Below, in pieces: positions 52,741 to 62,530 of a stretch of 64,000 nucleotides of DNA. The position numbers and the translations under genes were made by a program. The stretch lies in assembly GCA_040754335.1 (NCBI GenBank), contig JBFMCV010000002.1, positions 579,990 through 643,989 on the forward strand, given 5' to 3'. The first letter of the stretch is position 1. Each line of letters begins with the position of its first letter. The stretch comes from Thermodesulfobacteriota bacterium. GTDB taxonomy: Bacteria; Desulfobacterota_D; UBA1144; Nemesobacterales; UBA2774. The notes beneath the pieces are model-generated. The model did not search any database, was not told the origin of the DNA, and was given only the letters and a program-made list of their open reading frames with translations.

Positions 52741-53102
52741 TGAAACTAAAGAGGCAGAGGAAAAGCGTAGAGCGCCTGGCCGACATGATATCAGCCATGG
52801 GGAACGAGCATAGGCTCATGATAATGAGGCTCCTCCTGCAATCCCACCCGGAGGGCATGGTAGTGGGGGACATACAGTCGGAGCTGGGGATACCGGGCTC
52901 CACGCTGTCCCACCACCTGGAGAAACTGAAGATAGCGGGGCTCGCGAGCGTCAGGAGGGAGAGCCAGTTCCTGAGATATAGGGCCGAGGCGCAGGCGCTC
53001 GGGGAGATTCTCGCGTTCCTGTTCTCCGAGTGCTGCGCGCGCAGCTCGCTCATAGAGGCCGAATCATTTATTTCGTTCTGCAGGAAGGAGAGCAAATCAT
53101 GA
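52740..53102 (+). CDS. arsR: ArsR-family transcriptional repressor
   Basis: A 120-residue winged-helix protein. Helix-turn-helix: [26 protein letters not shown]; wing [10 protein letters not shown]. The classic ELCVCD metal site in the recognition helix is absent, but Cys98, Cys99 and Cys114 near the C-terminus could bind As(III), like the cysteine group of Acidithiobacillus ArsR. It overlaps arsC by 4 bp (ATGA). Its own promoter holds a palindrome that covers the -10, consistent with autorepression relieved by arsenite. Confidence 0.9.
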   Translation: MKLKRQRKSVERLADMISAMGNEHRLMIMRLLLQSHPEGMVVGDIQSELGIPGSTLSHHLEKLKIAGLASVRRESQFLRYRAEAQALGEILAFLFSECCARSSLIEAESFISFCRKESKS

Positions 53103-53560
53103 TCAGGCAGAAGGTGCTTTTCGTATGCGTCCATAACTCGGCGCGGAGCCAGATGGCGGAGGAGCTGCTGAGGAAGATCGCGGGGGACAGGTTCGAGGTC
53201 GAAAGCGCAGGGCTCGAGCCGGGGAAGCTCAACACGTACGCGGTCGCCGCGCTCAAGGAAGAGGGGATAGATATTTCAGGGAAAGAGACCGTGTCCGCGT
53301 TCGACCTGCTCAAGCAGGGGCGCTATTACACGTACGTAGTAACCGTATGCGACGAGGCTTCGGCCGAGACCTGCCCGATATTCCCCGGATGCAGGGAGAG
53401 GCTCCACTGGAGCTTCCCCGATCCGTCGAAGTTCACAGGAACCGACGAGGAGATCATGGAGCGGGTGAGGGAAGTGAGGGACCGGATAAAGGACAAAATC
53501 GCCGAATGGGTCGCGGACGTCGGAAGAGAAAATAAAAGAAAGGGATTGAAAGCGGTCTGA
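53099..53560 (+). CDS. arsC: arsenate reductase, thioredoxin-coupled (LMW-PTPase type)
   Basis: A 153-residue protein with the P-loop CVHNSAR (Cys10, Arg16) and further cysteines at 84 and 92, matching the Cys10/82/89 relay of the S. aureus-type ArsC that passes electrons to thioredoxin. FPDPSKFTG is the Asp-containing loop typical of LMW phosphatases. It reduces arsenate to arsenite. The ATG overlaps the arsR stop, and GGAAGGAG lies upstream. It forms an operon with arsR. Confidence 0.92.
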   Translation: MIRQKVLFVCVHNSARSQMAEELLRKIAGDRFEVESAGLEPGKLNTYAVAALKEEGIDISGKETVSAFDLLKQGRYYTYVVTVCDEASAETCPIFPGCRERLHWSFPDPSKFTGTDEEIMERVREVRDRIKDKIAEWVADVGRENKRKGLKAV

Positions 53561-53819
53561 CTCCGTCTCTACACGCTAAAGGGGTGATACCCGTTCAACC
53601 CTTCGATCCCCCTACGACTCATAACATGCGGTCGACGTGCCGAAGTCAGGGCGGACGGGTCTTCTTGGATGGATGAATGAGAGGTAACACCCCCACCCTG
53701 TCCCCCTTCGCCGAGGCTTCGGGGGACATGCCCTCCCCCCTTGATAGGGGGAGGGAAATGATATCAAGATGTCTAATTCAACATTTTGCTAGTCTTATTG
53801 AGAGGAGGATATATCCGGG
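53561..53819. repeat. short repeat cluster
   Basis: Holds HP-H-like (about 53590-53665) and HP-B (about 53685-53757). It separates arsC from the aquaporin gene; no terminator is clear. Confidence 0.6.
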
Positions 53820-54488
53820 ATGAAGGAGTCTGTTCGTCTCTATTTCACGGAAGGGCTCGGGACGTTTTTTCTCGTATTCGCCGCAACGGGCGCAATAATC
53901 GTAAACGGTTTATACGAAGGCGAGATCACGCACGCGGGCGTGGCGGCGGTCTGGGGGCTCACGGTGATGTCGGTAATCTACGCCGTCGGGGACGTCTCGG
54001 GCGCGCACATTAACCCCGCAGTCACGCTCGGGTTCTGGATAGCGCGCAGGTTTCCCGGAGAAAGAGTCGCACCCTACATCCTAAGCCAGTGCGCGGGGGC
54101 TATAGCCGCAAGCTTCGTGTTATCTCTTTTGTTCGGAAGGGATACGAACCTCGGGGCGACGGTGCCCGAAGGACCGGAAATGCAGTCGTTCGCGCTCGAG
54201 ATACTGCTCACGTTCTTCCTCATGTTCGTGATACTGAGCGTGGCCGCGGGGAGCAAGGAGAAGGGGATAATGGCCGGGATCGCGATCGGGGCGGTAGTGG
54301 GGCTCGAGGCGATGTTCGCGGGTCCGGTATCGGGAGCGTCGATGAACCCGGCGAGGTCGCTCGGGCCCGCGCTCGTTTCGTTTCACCTCTCGCATCTCTG
54401 GATATACCTGACGGCGCCGCTCATCGGGGCAGCGCTGGCGGTGCCGGCGTTCGGGGTTGTTTACGGGCGGGCGAGCGGAGGGGAATAA
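53820..54488 (+). CDS. aquaporin/MIP-family channel
   Basis: A 222-residue inner-membrane channel with six helices and two half-helices bearing NPA: GAHINPAVTLG (about 61-71) and GASMNPARSLG (about 175-185). Both NPA boxes are intact. Near arsR-arsC it probably releases arsenite, like AqpS of Sinorhizobium, where it replaces ArsB. Glycerol or water transport remains possible. AGGAGG lies about 12 bp before the ATG. It is 260 bp downstream of arsC. Confidence 0.88.
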   Translation: MKESVRLYFTEGLGTFFLVFAATGAIIVNGLYEGEITHAGVAAVWGLTVMSVIYAVGDVSGAHINPAVTLGFWIARRFPGERVAPYILSQCAGAIAASFVLSLLFGRDTNLGATVPEGPEMQSFALEILLTFFLMFVILSVAAGSKEKGIMAGIAIGAVVGLEAMFAGPVSGASMNPARSLGPALVSFHLSHLWIYLTAPLIGAALAVPAFGVVYGRASGGE

Positions 54489-55580
54489 AGAGAAAGGATG
54501 AGATTGCCGCGGTCACCAAAAGCGTAATTTGGCTCGTGTGACCCTCGTGCATAAATTGATGAGCGTGCTTGCCGTCGGCCGATAGTGATCGGTTCTTACA
54601 CACGTTCAGAACCGTTCATCGCAAAGACAAAAACTACAAATCCTCCCTAACCCTCCTTTTCCAAAGGAGGGAATGAAAGGCACAAGGCGAGATTCCCGAT
54701 AAAGGCACTCGGGAATGACAAACATCGTAAGGTAAATCCCCACCCTTGATTATTTTGGTTCAAGCGATATCGAACCGATGTCATGCAGCTTTCCTGCCCA
54801 TGTTCGACAGCGACCGATTCTTCTAATTTGGCTTCAGCAACATTGGGATGATGGATAATACGTCCGTGCACTCAACCAGGTGCAACCAATTCCTCACAAG
54901 CTCGGAATTGTTGCTCAGAATCGTTTGTGAATGTCGGGAAAGCCTACGTCCTTCGACCCTTCGACTTCGCTCAGGACAGGCGCGCAGTTCTGGGCGGGCT
55001 CCATTATGTGGCCAAAGCTGAAATGCGACATTGGGATCATATATGAGCGCAGATTCTGCGCCTCGGGACGAACGGGTTGGGTTGGATTGATGAGTGTAAG
55101 GTACACCCTCACCCTATCCCTCTCCCCTCCTGCTGAGGGAGAGGGAAATTAAAGTAAGGTATCGCGGCTGGAAGCCGCTCCTACGGACATGATGCAAGAT
55201 AAGCATGAGATTGCCGCGATTGGCTTTGCAACCTCGCAATGACAAATAATATGCCCTTCGTCTGCACGATATGTGCGCACGGGCGTACGGCCTTAACCGG
55301 TTCATACTTCGACCCTTCGTCCTTCGACAGGCTCAGGATGAACGGAGCTCAGGACAGGCGTGCAGATTAGCGTTATCCTGTCTTCAGTGTTTGGCGAAAT
55401 GTAAGAAGTGACAGAAGAATCGGATATAAGCGCAGTTTCTGCGCCTCAGCACGAGCGGGTTATAAAGAAAAATCCTCCCTAACCCTCCTTTTTCTAAGGA
55501 GGGGATTTTATATGCGGACGGGATTTGTGATAATATTAGGGGCGAGCGGTAAAAGACTCTACATATCAGAGAGGTGATAT
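54489..55580. repeat. large repeat cluster incl. right ars direct repeat
   Basis: Positions 54491-54675 repeat 52067-52255 (HP-E enclosing HP-I, then HP-C). Then HP-F, an HP-B arm with two HP-I units nested in each other (about 54735-54930; stems CGATTCT/AGAATCG and CAATTCC/GGAATTG), extended HP-H (54949-55080), HP-B, HP-D, HP-E, extended HP-H (55297-55460) and HP-C. Confidence 0.7.
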
Positions 55581-56147
55581 ATGGCAAGAACAGCGTTCGC
55601 ATTGCTAGCGGTAATCGTATCGGCCGTATTCTCCTCCGCGTCCTTCGCCCAGCAGGATGCGGGGAGCCCGTACAGCTTCCTTTTCGTCCAGACGGCGACG
55701 TCCATGTCGTACAAGGACGGGAAGATGACTCTGAAGAACGTCTCGCCGTCGATGGTGTTCTTCGCCGACAGGCCGGAGAGGATAGCCGGGCATTTCCCGA
55801 CTACACATTTCCTCAAGATGTGGGACGTGGGGAAGGACAGCTTCAAGAACGACCCGCCCAACGCCAACGTATCCATAATCGGCGACAAGGAAGGCGCTAA
55901 GGACACGGACGTAGTCGTCGAGCTCATGAACCCGATGTTGAGCAAGGAAGGGGACCTCACATACGACGTGAAGGTGCTAGACGGGACCATGCCTGCCGAG
56001 GGCGGGCTCACGTCGCTCTTCATAGACTGGTGGGTCGCGCCCGACGGGGCGATATGCCACTACAACTGGTACACGGGATACAGGGTGTGCCGGTTCCCCG
56101 GGCCATACTACTGGGGACCTTATCCGAGGCCCTACTGGTGGTATTGA
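55581..56147 (+). CDS. secreted protein with aromatic C-terminal tail
   Basis: A 188-residue precursor; signal peptide ending SSASFAQ. The mature part is beta-rich (YSFLFVQTATSMSYKDGKMTLKNV, GDKEGAKDTDVVVELMNPML) and ends in PGPYYWGPYPRPYWWY. Such Trp/Tyr/Pro tails occur in envelope proteins and may bind carbohydrate or membrane. Function unknown. GAGAGG lies upstream of the ATG. It is monocistronic. Confidence 0.7.
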   Translation: MARTAFALLAVIVSAVFSSASFAQQDAGSPYSFLFVQTATSMSYKDGKMTLKNVSPSMVFFADRPERIAGHFPTTHFLKMWDVGKDSFKNDPPNANVSIIGDKEGAKDTDVVVELMNPMLSKEGDLTYDVKVLDGTMPAEGGLTSLFIDWWVAPDGAICHYNWYTGYRVCRFPGPYYWGPYPRPYWWY

Positions 56148-56701
56148 GAAGGGACTGCTCCAACAAGGTTACGCGCTATCCGGACGCTTGAACGGTCGCG
56201 GAGAGAACGGCACCCCAATTTCGATGATGTCCGGAAAGAATCGATCTTCTTGATTGAACGGATAATAATGTAAACCCCCACCCACACCATTTTGGTTCAG
56301 GCGTGGTTGAGCCGTAATTCAGCTCCTTTCTTGCCTTTGTTGCAAGAGCGACCTACTGCTCGCTTGCTCGCAGCAGTCCCCCTTTAAAAAGGGGGAGGGA
56401 ATTAAAGGAAAGGGAGGGAATGAAAGGTATCGCGGCTGGAAGCCGCTCCTACAGATAAGATGCAAGATACATGATGCAGGATAAGAGATGAGATCCTGAA
56501 ACGATCCTGAAATGATCCCGGATCGTGGTCCGGGACGTGGTTCAGGACATGGTTCATGATGACAATGATATTTGATTCCCGTTTTTAAACTTTCGTTAAT
56601 GTCAAAACATTAAATCCTCCCTAGCCCTCCTTTTCCAAAGGAGGGAATTGAAAGCAAGGATGAGATTGCTTCGCTACGCTCGCAAAGACAGGTGTTTTAA
56701 A
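56148..56701. repeat. hairpin-repeat cluster
   Basis: Holds HP-B enclosing HP-I (about 56272-56402), HP-D (about 56429-56452), HP-G, HP-C (about 56611-56650) and HP-E (about 56659-56692). No gene is seen. Confidence 0.7.
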
Positions 56702-57583
56702 TCACCTCTTCGATTTGGATTTCTTTTTGAGGAAGAGGGAGAGGTTGTCGTCGACGAACTCGTCGAAAGTGCGGGGCTGCTTCTCCGTAATTTCGTAGAA
56801 GGTGTCGGTGACGACGTCGCAGAGGCCCTCGCTCACGAGCTTGTATAGCTCGGTCACGGCTTCGGCCATGGTTTCGGGCACGCCCGATTCAATCATTTCT
56901 TTCCTGAATTCTCTGGGCTTCACGTCCACGTATGCGATCTTCTTGCCGACGGCGTTGGACAGGACTTCGGCTGCGTCTTCACAGCTCAGGGATTCGGGGC
57001 CTGTCACGGTCAGTATATTGTTCTTATGCCCGTTCTCGGTCAGCAGCCTTGCTATCAGCCTGCCTATATCCCTTACGTCCACCCATCCGCACCGCGCGTC
57101 TCCGAACGGCAGCCTGAATTGCTTCTGCTCCTTTATCTGCTCCGCGTAGAGGTTCGTGAAATTCTGCATGAATATGTCGGGACGGACTATGGAGTGCCGG
57201 ATGCCCGACTGCTCGAGGTACTTTTCCGCTTCGCCGTGCCATCTGAGAAGGCGGGAAGAGGAGTCCGGGTCCGCGCCTATTGCGGAATACTTTACGAGGT
57301 ACCTCACGCCCGCTTCCCTAGCGGCGTCGATGAAGTTCCTCTCGAGCCTGAACTGGTCTTTGGTATTGGGCGGAAGGAGGAACGCATGTTCTATTCCTTC
57401 CATAGCTCTCTTGAGAGAATCGGGTTTCCCGAAATCCCCTTTGATGAGCTCGACTTTGGAGGACTTGAGACCCGTAACTTTATCAGGGTCTCTGACAAGC
57501 GCGCTGAACCTGTATCCCCATTTCGTCAAACGCCTGGCGACTCTACGGCCGGTTGTGCCCGTAGCGCCGGTCAGCAATATCAT
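56702..57583 (-). CDS. NmrA-like NAD(P)-binding protein
   Basis: A 293-residue atypical SDR (NmrA/HSCARG group): NADP loop LLTGATGTTGRRVARRL at the start, SALVRDPDKV binding the phosphate, KGDFGKPDSLKRAMEG and YLVKYSAIGAD. HSRIVRPDIFMQNF covers the substrate end; there is no YxxxK pair, so it may be a redox sensor or an isomerase rather than a dehydrogenase. ATG 57583 has GGGGTG upstream; a GTG at 57592 is an alternative. It is monocistronic. Confidence 0.85.
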   Translation of the reverse strand: MILLTGATGTTGRRVARRLTKWGYRFSALVRDPDKVTGLKSSKVELIKGDFGKPDSLKRAMEGIEHAFLLPPNTKDQFRLERNFIDAAREAGVRYLVKYSAIGADPDSSSRLLRWHGEAEKYLEQSGIRHSIVRPDIFMQNFTNLYAEQIKEQKQFRLPFGDARCGWVDVRDIGRLIARLLTENGHKNNILTVTGPESLSCEDAAEVLSNAVGKKIAYVDVKPREFRKEMIESGVPETMAEAVTELYKLVSEGLCDVVTDTFYEITEKQPRTFDEFVDDNLSLFLKKKSKSKR

Positions 57584-57592
57584 ATTGTTCAC

Positions 57593-57694
57593 CCCAACTA
57601 CTTCTCGGCTATGGCACTAGTGTATCAGATAAATCACACGGTTGGGAAGGGGGCAGAAAAAATGAACTCCGGGCGCGAGCTGAATGAGGCATGA
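57593..57694. other. unique gap upstream of the NmrA-like gene
   Basis: It holds no common HP repeat. The NmrA-like gene reads away from it to the left, so its promoter should lie here. No strong -35/-10 pair was found. Confidence 0.45.
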
Positions 57695-57744
57695 TAAAAA
57701 AACACCCCGTCCCCCCCTTTCTGGCGGTAAAGGGGAACGGAGTG
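57695..57744 (-). terminator. terminator of an unknown minus-strand transcript
   Basis: CACcCCGT (57703-57710) pairs with ACGGaGTG (57737-57744) and CCCC/TTT with GGGG/AAA inside. On the minus strand it is followed by seven or eight T (57695-57702). There is no CDS to its right on the minus strand. Confidence 0.65.
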
Positions 57745-58182
57745 CTGTAAAAAAATCGTTGTAAGGCGGTTTTTATTTCTTCTTATTCTCTCCCTGCTTC
57801 CGGCGTACGGAAGGGGCTACATCAGGAACGAGTAATCGCCTTGACTCGCGCGATCTGTAATCTGGATGTGATGGAATTGGAAAAGGGAAATAACAACAAG
57901 TGTGTATATATTACCGGTTTCGAATATCCTCCTCCGCGATTCTTGCCGTGATAAGCGATCCTTCTCTTTATCGCTATCTATCGGATCTCTTATTCGTTCC
58001 TATCTAATCGCTATCCTTACCTCCGGTTGTTAGATTACGTGCATTCGCATATATTTAATGAACACTCCGCGTCATGCAGCTCGCGCCCGATCATTAAAAC
58101 CTAATGCCATGCTATCATTGCCTAATTCTGTAATTCACAGGCCGGAAAGCCCGTTCCGGTAACGCAGGTAAGACAAGCATTA
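57745..58182 (-). ncRNA. candidate minus-strand noncoding transcript
   Basis: A stretch without any supported ORF and without HP repeats. It lies between a minus-strand promoter (58183-58210) and the terminator at 57695-57744, so an RNA of about 480 nt is predicted. It includes CCGGAA/TTCCGG (58141-58159) and GCGAT/ATCGC hairpins (near 57954-57975). The RNA family is not recognised; it could also be a decayed gene. Confidence 0.4.
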
Positions 58183-58210
58183 TTTTTAACGGAATTCGCC
58201 TCCGTGTCAA
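58183..58210 (-). promoter_or_regulatory. minus-strand promoter
   Basis: Consensus TTGACA (58205-58210 on the minus strand), 16 bp, TAAAAA (58183-58188). No CDS follows it. Confidence 0.45.
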
Positions 58211-59526
58211 TAGATTGCATCACAAATACAGAAAGTAATTAATCTGATTTGATTAACGAATATTACGGCATGTTAAAACTGAAAAACCCATAACTAGCTG
58301 TACGCGCGCATAATTTTGCGTATATAACGGGCTCTCCGCCCGGGATGGTGCCGCTTGCCCTTCGATCATTCGGGCAGGCCTGAAGCGGGATCAAGTATGA
58401 GCTTGTCCTCCCGACGTTTCGAGAAATCGAACAAATCGAGAAGCGAGTTCGCGCGGTTATCGAAAGAAATTTCCGTAAGGCGCCTGCCCTTGAGCCAGTT
58501 GTCCTCGATGAAGCGAGTGATGGTCGACAAGCTTCCGGCTTCCCGGCTACGGCTCGGGCCTTCGCCGAGACGAGCGTGAAGACTACACCGTACAGTCCGG
58601 CTTCGCCCTTCGGGCTTCGACGGACAGGGCGCGAATGGGTTTTCTTTAATGAATGAAATGTGACACCCCCATCCTCACCTTCCCCCTTTTTAGGGGGAAG
58701 GAATTATAAGGAAGGGCGAACGGGTGGGGTTTGCTGCTAGTTTAGTAGAGTAGGTGCGGGAGATCGGATATGAGAAAGGATTCTGCGCTGTTAAAGCGGG
58801 TTCTAGGATACGAGGCTTAAGGTCACGTCGGCTTCGTTAAGTTTTTATAGATTCGGCATGAGTTGATATAAAGCATATATAAAATATGAAGGCTAAGCGA
58901 CTGTCCCGCATATATATAATAGTTAATATAAATTATTAAAGGTTCAGCTTGAACAGTTTCCAATTTACTTTAAGGCATACACCGCAGGCGGTGAGGATTC
59001 ACTTTAAGTTTGTTGAAGGAAATGACGAGGAGATGTTCATGCGATAGACATAATGGATTAATACCCGTTCAACCCTTCGATCCCTTTGCGGCTCAGAGCC
59101 TTCGGGCGACGTGACGCAATCAGCACGAACTGGTTTATCACCCCCATCCTGCCCTGATTGGATTTATGCAGCACTGAGCATGAAGTTGATTGGCTACATC
59201 AGATCCGTTGTAGGTTCGACCGGTTCTTACGCACTCTCAGAACCGTCCCTCCAGGGGGAAGGAATTATTATAAGAAAGGGCGAACGGGTTTTCTTGGATA
59301 GATGGATGAAAGATGACACCCCCACCCTGAATTGATCCCGTATCAAGTACGGGACATGGTTAAGCATGACTGATTTTTTTTAAGGTACACCCCCACCCGA
59401 ACCCTCCCCCTTGGGAAGGGGGAGGGAAATACTAATATACAAGCGCAGGTTCTGCGCGTCAGGTGTTTATGAGACGGTATAATGTATTAGTAGCCGTAAT
59501 CGCAAACCGGGAGGGGGGATAATACA
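58211..59526. repeat. gap: unique AT-rich parts and HP-B elements
   Basis: 58211-58340 and 58840-59040 are unique and AT-rich; the latter has CACCGCAGGCGGTG (about 58979-58992) flanked by two ACTTTAAG. HP-H-like (58355-58620), HP-B (about 58664-58703), HP-I inside HP-B (about 59140-59260; tip CGGTTCT/AGAACCG), HP-G and HP-B follow. No gene is seen. Confidence 0.6.
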
Positions 59527-60555
59527 ATGAAAGTAGCTGGAGAGATGCGAATAGACGGATGGCTTAGGGTCACGCTGTTGCTCGTCATGCTATTCTTCGC
59601 CGCGGCGGGATCCATCGGGGGGTGCAGCGGCGGCGGGACAGGTGGACTACCGGGCGGCGGAGGGGACGGGGGAGGAGCCGGGATAGACATAGAGCCGGGG
59701 GGGACGCTCGCTGACGAGCCCGAGACATATTTCTACGTCGAGGGCGGTACGGACAGGCAGACGCTCGACCTATACCGCATTCAGGACATATCTTCGCCGA
59801 GGCCGGCTTTGGTATGGTTCCACGGCGGGGGATGGGTTATAAATTCGAAGGAGAACATAGAGGGGATAGCGTTCGACATCGCCGAGGCCGGGGGTTTTCA
59901 CCTGGTGTCGGTCGGGTACAGGCTCGCGGGGCAGGGGGCTGAGGACTGGCCGGGGATAGTGCGCGAGGTGAAATCCGCTGTCAGGTGGCTGAAACTGAAT
60001 GCGGAAGAGCTCGGGATCGATCCCGACGCAATTATAGTTACGGGGGAATCGGCCGGGGCGCATCTGGCGGCTATGGTCGCGCTGTCTGCGGGCGTCGGGA
60101 ACCTCGAAGGTACTGTGAACCCCGGGGCATCGAGCGATGCCGCCGCCGCTGTGTTGTTTTACGGCCCATACGATTTCAACACGATAGTGGACGAGGCGCT
60201 GGAAGTGCTGCTCACGGGACAGTGCGGGGTGGAGCTGAACCCGCTCCCGATTTGGGCACTCCTGGAATGCCCGGTGCCGGGCGATATACAGGACCCGCTG
60301 AGCGGGTGCCAGCAATCTGACCTCGACGAGGCGAGCCCCGTGACGCACGTCGATGCCGGAGATCCGCCCGTATTTATCGCGGCGGGGACGGATGACTGCT
60401 TCGTGCCGTGGATGCAGGCGCTCGATCTCGAAGACGCGCTCGACGCGGCAGGCGTAACGAACGAGGTGTCGATCACGGAAGGCGGCGAGCACGATGCGGA
60501 CAGTCTCGACGTGACTCCCGCGCAGGTGATAGAGTTCCTGAGCGGCGGGGAATGA
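59527..60555 (+). CDS. lipoprotein alpha/beta-hydrolase (carboxylesterase)
   Basis: A 342-residue lipoprotein; lipobox GSIGG-C33, then a Gly-rich linker. Alpha/beta hydrolase of the HSL/BD-FAE type: oxyanion motif HGGGW (about 98-102), nucleophile GESAGAH (about 176-182), Asp in GTDDCFVPW and His in GGEHDAD. Six cysteines in the cap region suggest disulphides. It probably hydrolyses esters at the cell surface or periplasm. GGAGGGGGG precedes the ATG. Confidence 0.88.
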   Translation: MKVAGEMRIDGWLRVTLLLVMLFFAAAGSIGGCSGGGTGGLPGGGGDGGGAGIDIEPGGTLADEPETYFYVEGGTDRQTLDLYRIQDISSPRPALVWFHGGGWVINSKENIEGIAFDIAEAGGFHLVSVGYRLAGQGAEDWPGIVREVKSAVRWLKLNAEELGIDPDAIIVTGESAGAHLAAMVALSAGVGNLEGTVNPGASSDAAAAVLFYGPYDFNTIVDEALEVLLTGQCGVELNPLPIWALLECPVPGDIQDPLSGCQQSDLDEASPVTHVDAGDPPVFIAAGTDDCFVPWMQALDLEDALDAAGVTNEVSITEGGEHDADSLDVTPAQVIEFLSGGE

Positions 60556-62530
60556 GCGACCCTAATGCCGCTATTGCGTTTGTTAATCGGAGAGGTATTT
60601 GGGGGACCGGGCTGTGAGGGTCATGTCCTAATCCCGCTATTGCATATTTATGCGGGAAGGACGAGCAAAAGGGGGTATAGGGCAGTCATTTCGGGCAGTT
60701 TTCTATTGCCGCTATTGCAATCTCTTTTTCTTCATATTTCCTGCTTAATATGTTCGTAATGATTTAAATTATAAGATGGATCCCGGCGTGAGCTGAAGTA
60801 ACTCCTTACCGCTGCCCGGGACATGTTTCAGGATTACTTATTTATTTTCAAGGTACACCCCCGCCCGTACACTCCCCCTTGAGAAGGGGGAGGAGGGTTA
60901 AAGGAAAAAGGAATCGCGGCTTGTCTGTCCCGGCCTGTCCTGAACTTGGTTCAGGAACATGACCCGGGAACTCGCTCCTACAAATATTTTAAAGATGTTG
61001 ATTCCCGATAGGTGTCGGGAATGACAGAAAAAAATCCTCCATGACCCTCCTTTTTCAAAGGAGGGAATTAACTGCAAAGGATGAGATTGCCACGGCTCCT
61101 GCACGTATGGTTTCTGCTAGGGAAGGCCCGTTCATGCTTCGACCCTTCGTCCTTCGACAGGCTCAGGATGAACGGAGCTCAGGACAGGCGTGCAGATTAG
61201 CATTATCCTGTCTTCAGTGTTTGGCGAAATGTAAAAAGTGACAGAAGAATCGGATATAAGCGCAGATTCTGCGCCTCAGCACGAACGTGTTTGTTGGTTG
61301 CAGTATTAAGCAGAGGATACGCGGAGGGATCGTATATGAGCGCAGGTTCCGCGCCTCAGTGCGAACGGGTATGGTTGAATTAGTGAATGAAAAGTAACAC
61401 CCCCACCCTTAACCCTCCCCCCTTAAGGGGGAGGGGAATAATTTTAAAAAACGAGATTCCCAAAAAACATTCGGGAATGACAGAAAAAGGATGAGATTGT
61501 CGCGGCTCCCCCTTTGCCATCCTCCTCCGCCAAGGCTTCAGGGGACAAGCCCTCTCCCTCTCAATAGGGGAGAGGGGATTAAAGGAAAAAAGGAATCGCG
61601 GCTGGAAGCCGCTCCTACAGTTTATTGAAGGCGAGATTTCCGCGCCTGCGACACACAAGACTTCGTATGCTCGCAATTACAGGTGTCAAGTAATTCGGGG
61701 ACGAAAGTTGTCCAATCAGAATACATAAGAAAGCAATATATTTTTCTTCTTTTCCTTTCCTGAAACAAGTTCAGGACAGGGATGAAAAGAAGCAAAAATC
61801 ATCCGACAGAACAGAATTATGCTAAAAATCTTGTGTTTAAGCTAAAATCTTTCAAATGGAAAGCTGAAAGATTTTTTTACGCTTAAACACGCAATTTTCT
61901 TAACGCAAATTCTGTAATGTCGGGAAAAGGCTCCGTCCTTCGACGGGCTCAGGACGAACGGGTTGGGCTCCGTTAACAATTCGTGCGAAGGAAGTGGATG
62001 GAATCGAATATGAGCGCAGATTCTGCGCCGCCGATTATGTGAATGTCGGGAAATACAAACCCGCCTTCATTAGATGCTATCCAGAAATATTCCAGCCGCG
62101 AATTAGTTAACATCTACAGCAATGACAAGAACAGTAAAGTACACCCCCACCCAATTTCCCTTCGCCGAGGCTACAGGGAACATGCCCTCCACCCCTTGAT
62201 AAGGGGGGAGGGAATTGAAATGTGATCGCGGCAGGATGCCGCTCCTACAGTTTATTAAAGGCATGATTCCCGATGAAGACGTTCGGGAATGACAAAAATA
62301 TTATTAATGTACACCCCCACCCAGACCCTGAATGGATCCTGAATCGAGTTCAGGACATGGTTCAGGGCAGGCCCTCCCCCTCACTAACGTAAGGGGGAGG
62401 GATATTTATATCATCCTTCGACCCTTCGACAAGCTCAGGACAGGCTCCTGCTCAGGACTAACGGGTTTAAAAAACGAATCCTCCAAGTTTTGACAACCGG
62501 GGCAAGGGACGGAATATTAGTCGGGTGAAT
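60556..62530. repeat. 2-kb gap of unique and repeat DNA
   Basis: 60556-60780 is unique, with three short direct repeats of CCGCTATTGC and hairpin TGCATATTTATGCG. Then HP-B, HP-D, HP-F, HP-C (about 61031-61072), extended HP-H (61131-61285; near-identical to 55297-55460), HP-B, HP-F, HP-E, HP-B, HP-D (about 61595-61618), CTTCTTTTC with HP-G, HP-A copy 7, HP-H, HP-B, HP-D variant, HP-F, HP-B and HP-G. No gene is seen. Confidence 0.65.
61812..61924. repeat. HP-A long hairpin, copy 7
   Basis: Outer arms CAGAATTATGC (one insertion) and GCAAATTCTG, middle GTTTAAGC/GCTTAAAC, inner AAATCTTTCA/TGAAAGATTT, then TAATGTCGGG. Confidence 0.78.
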
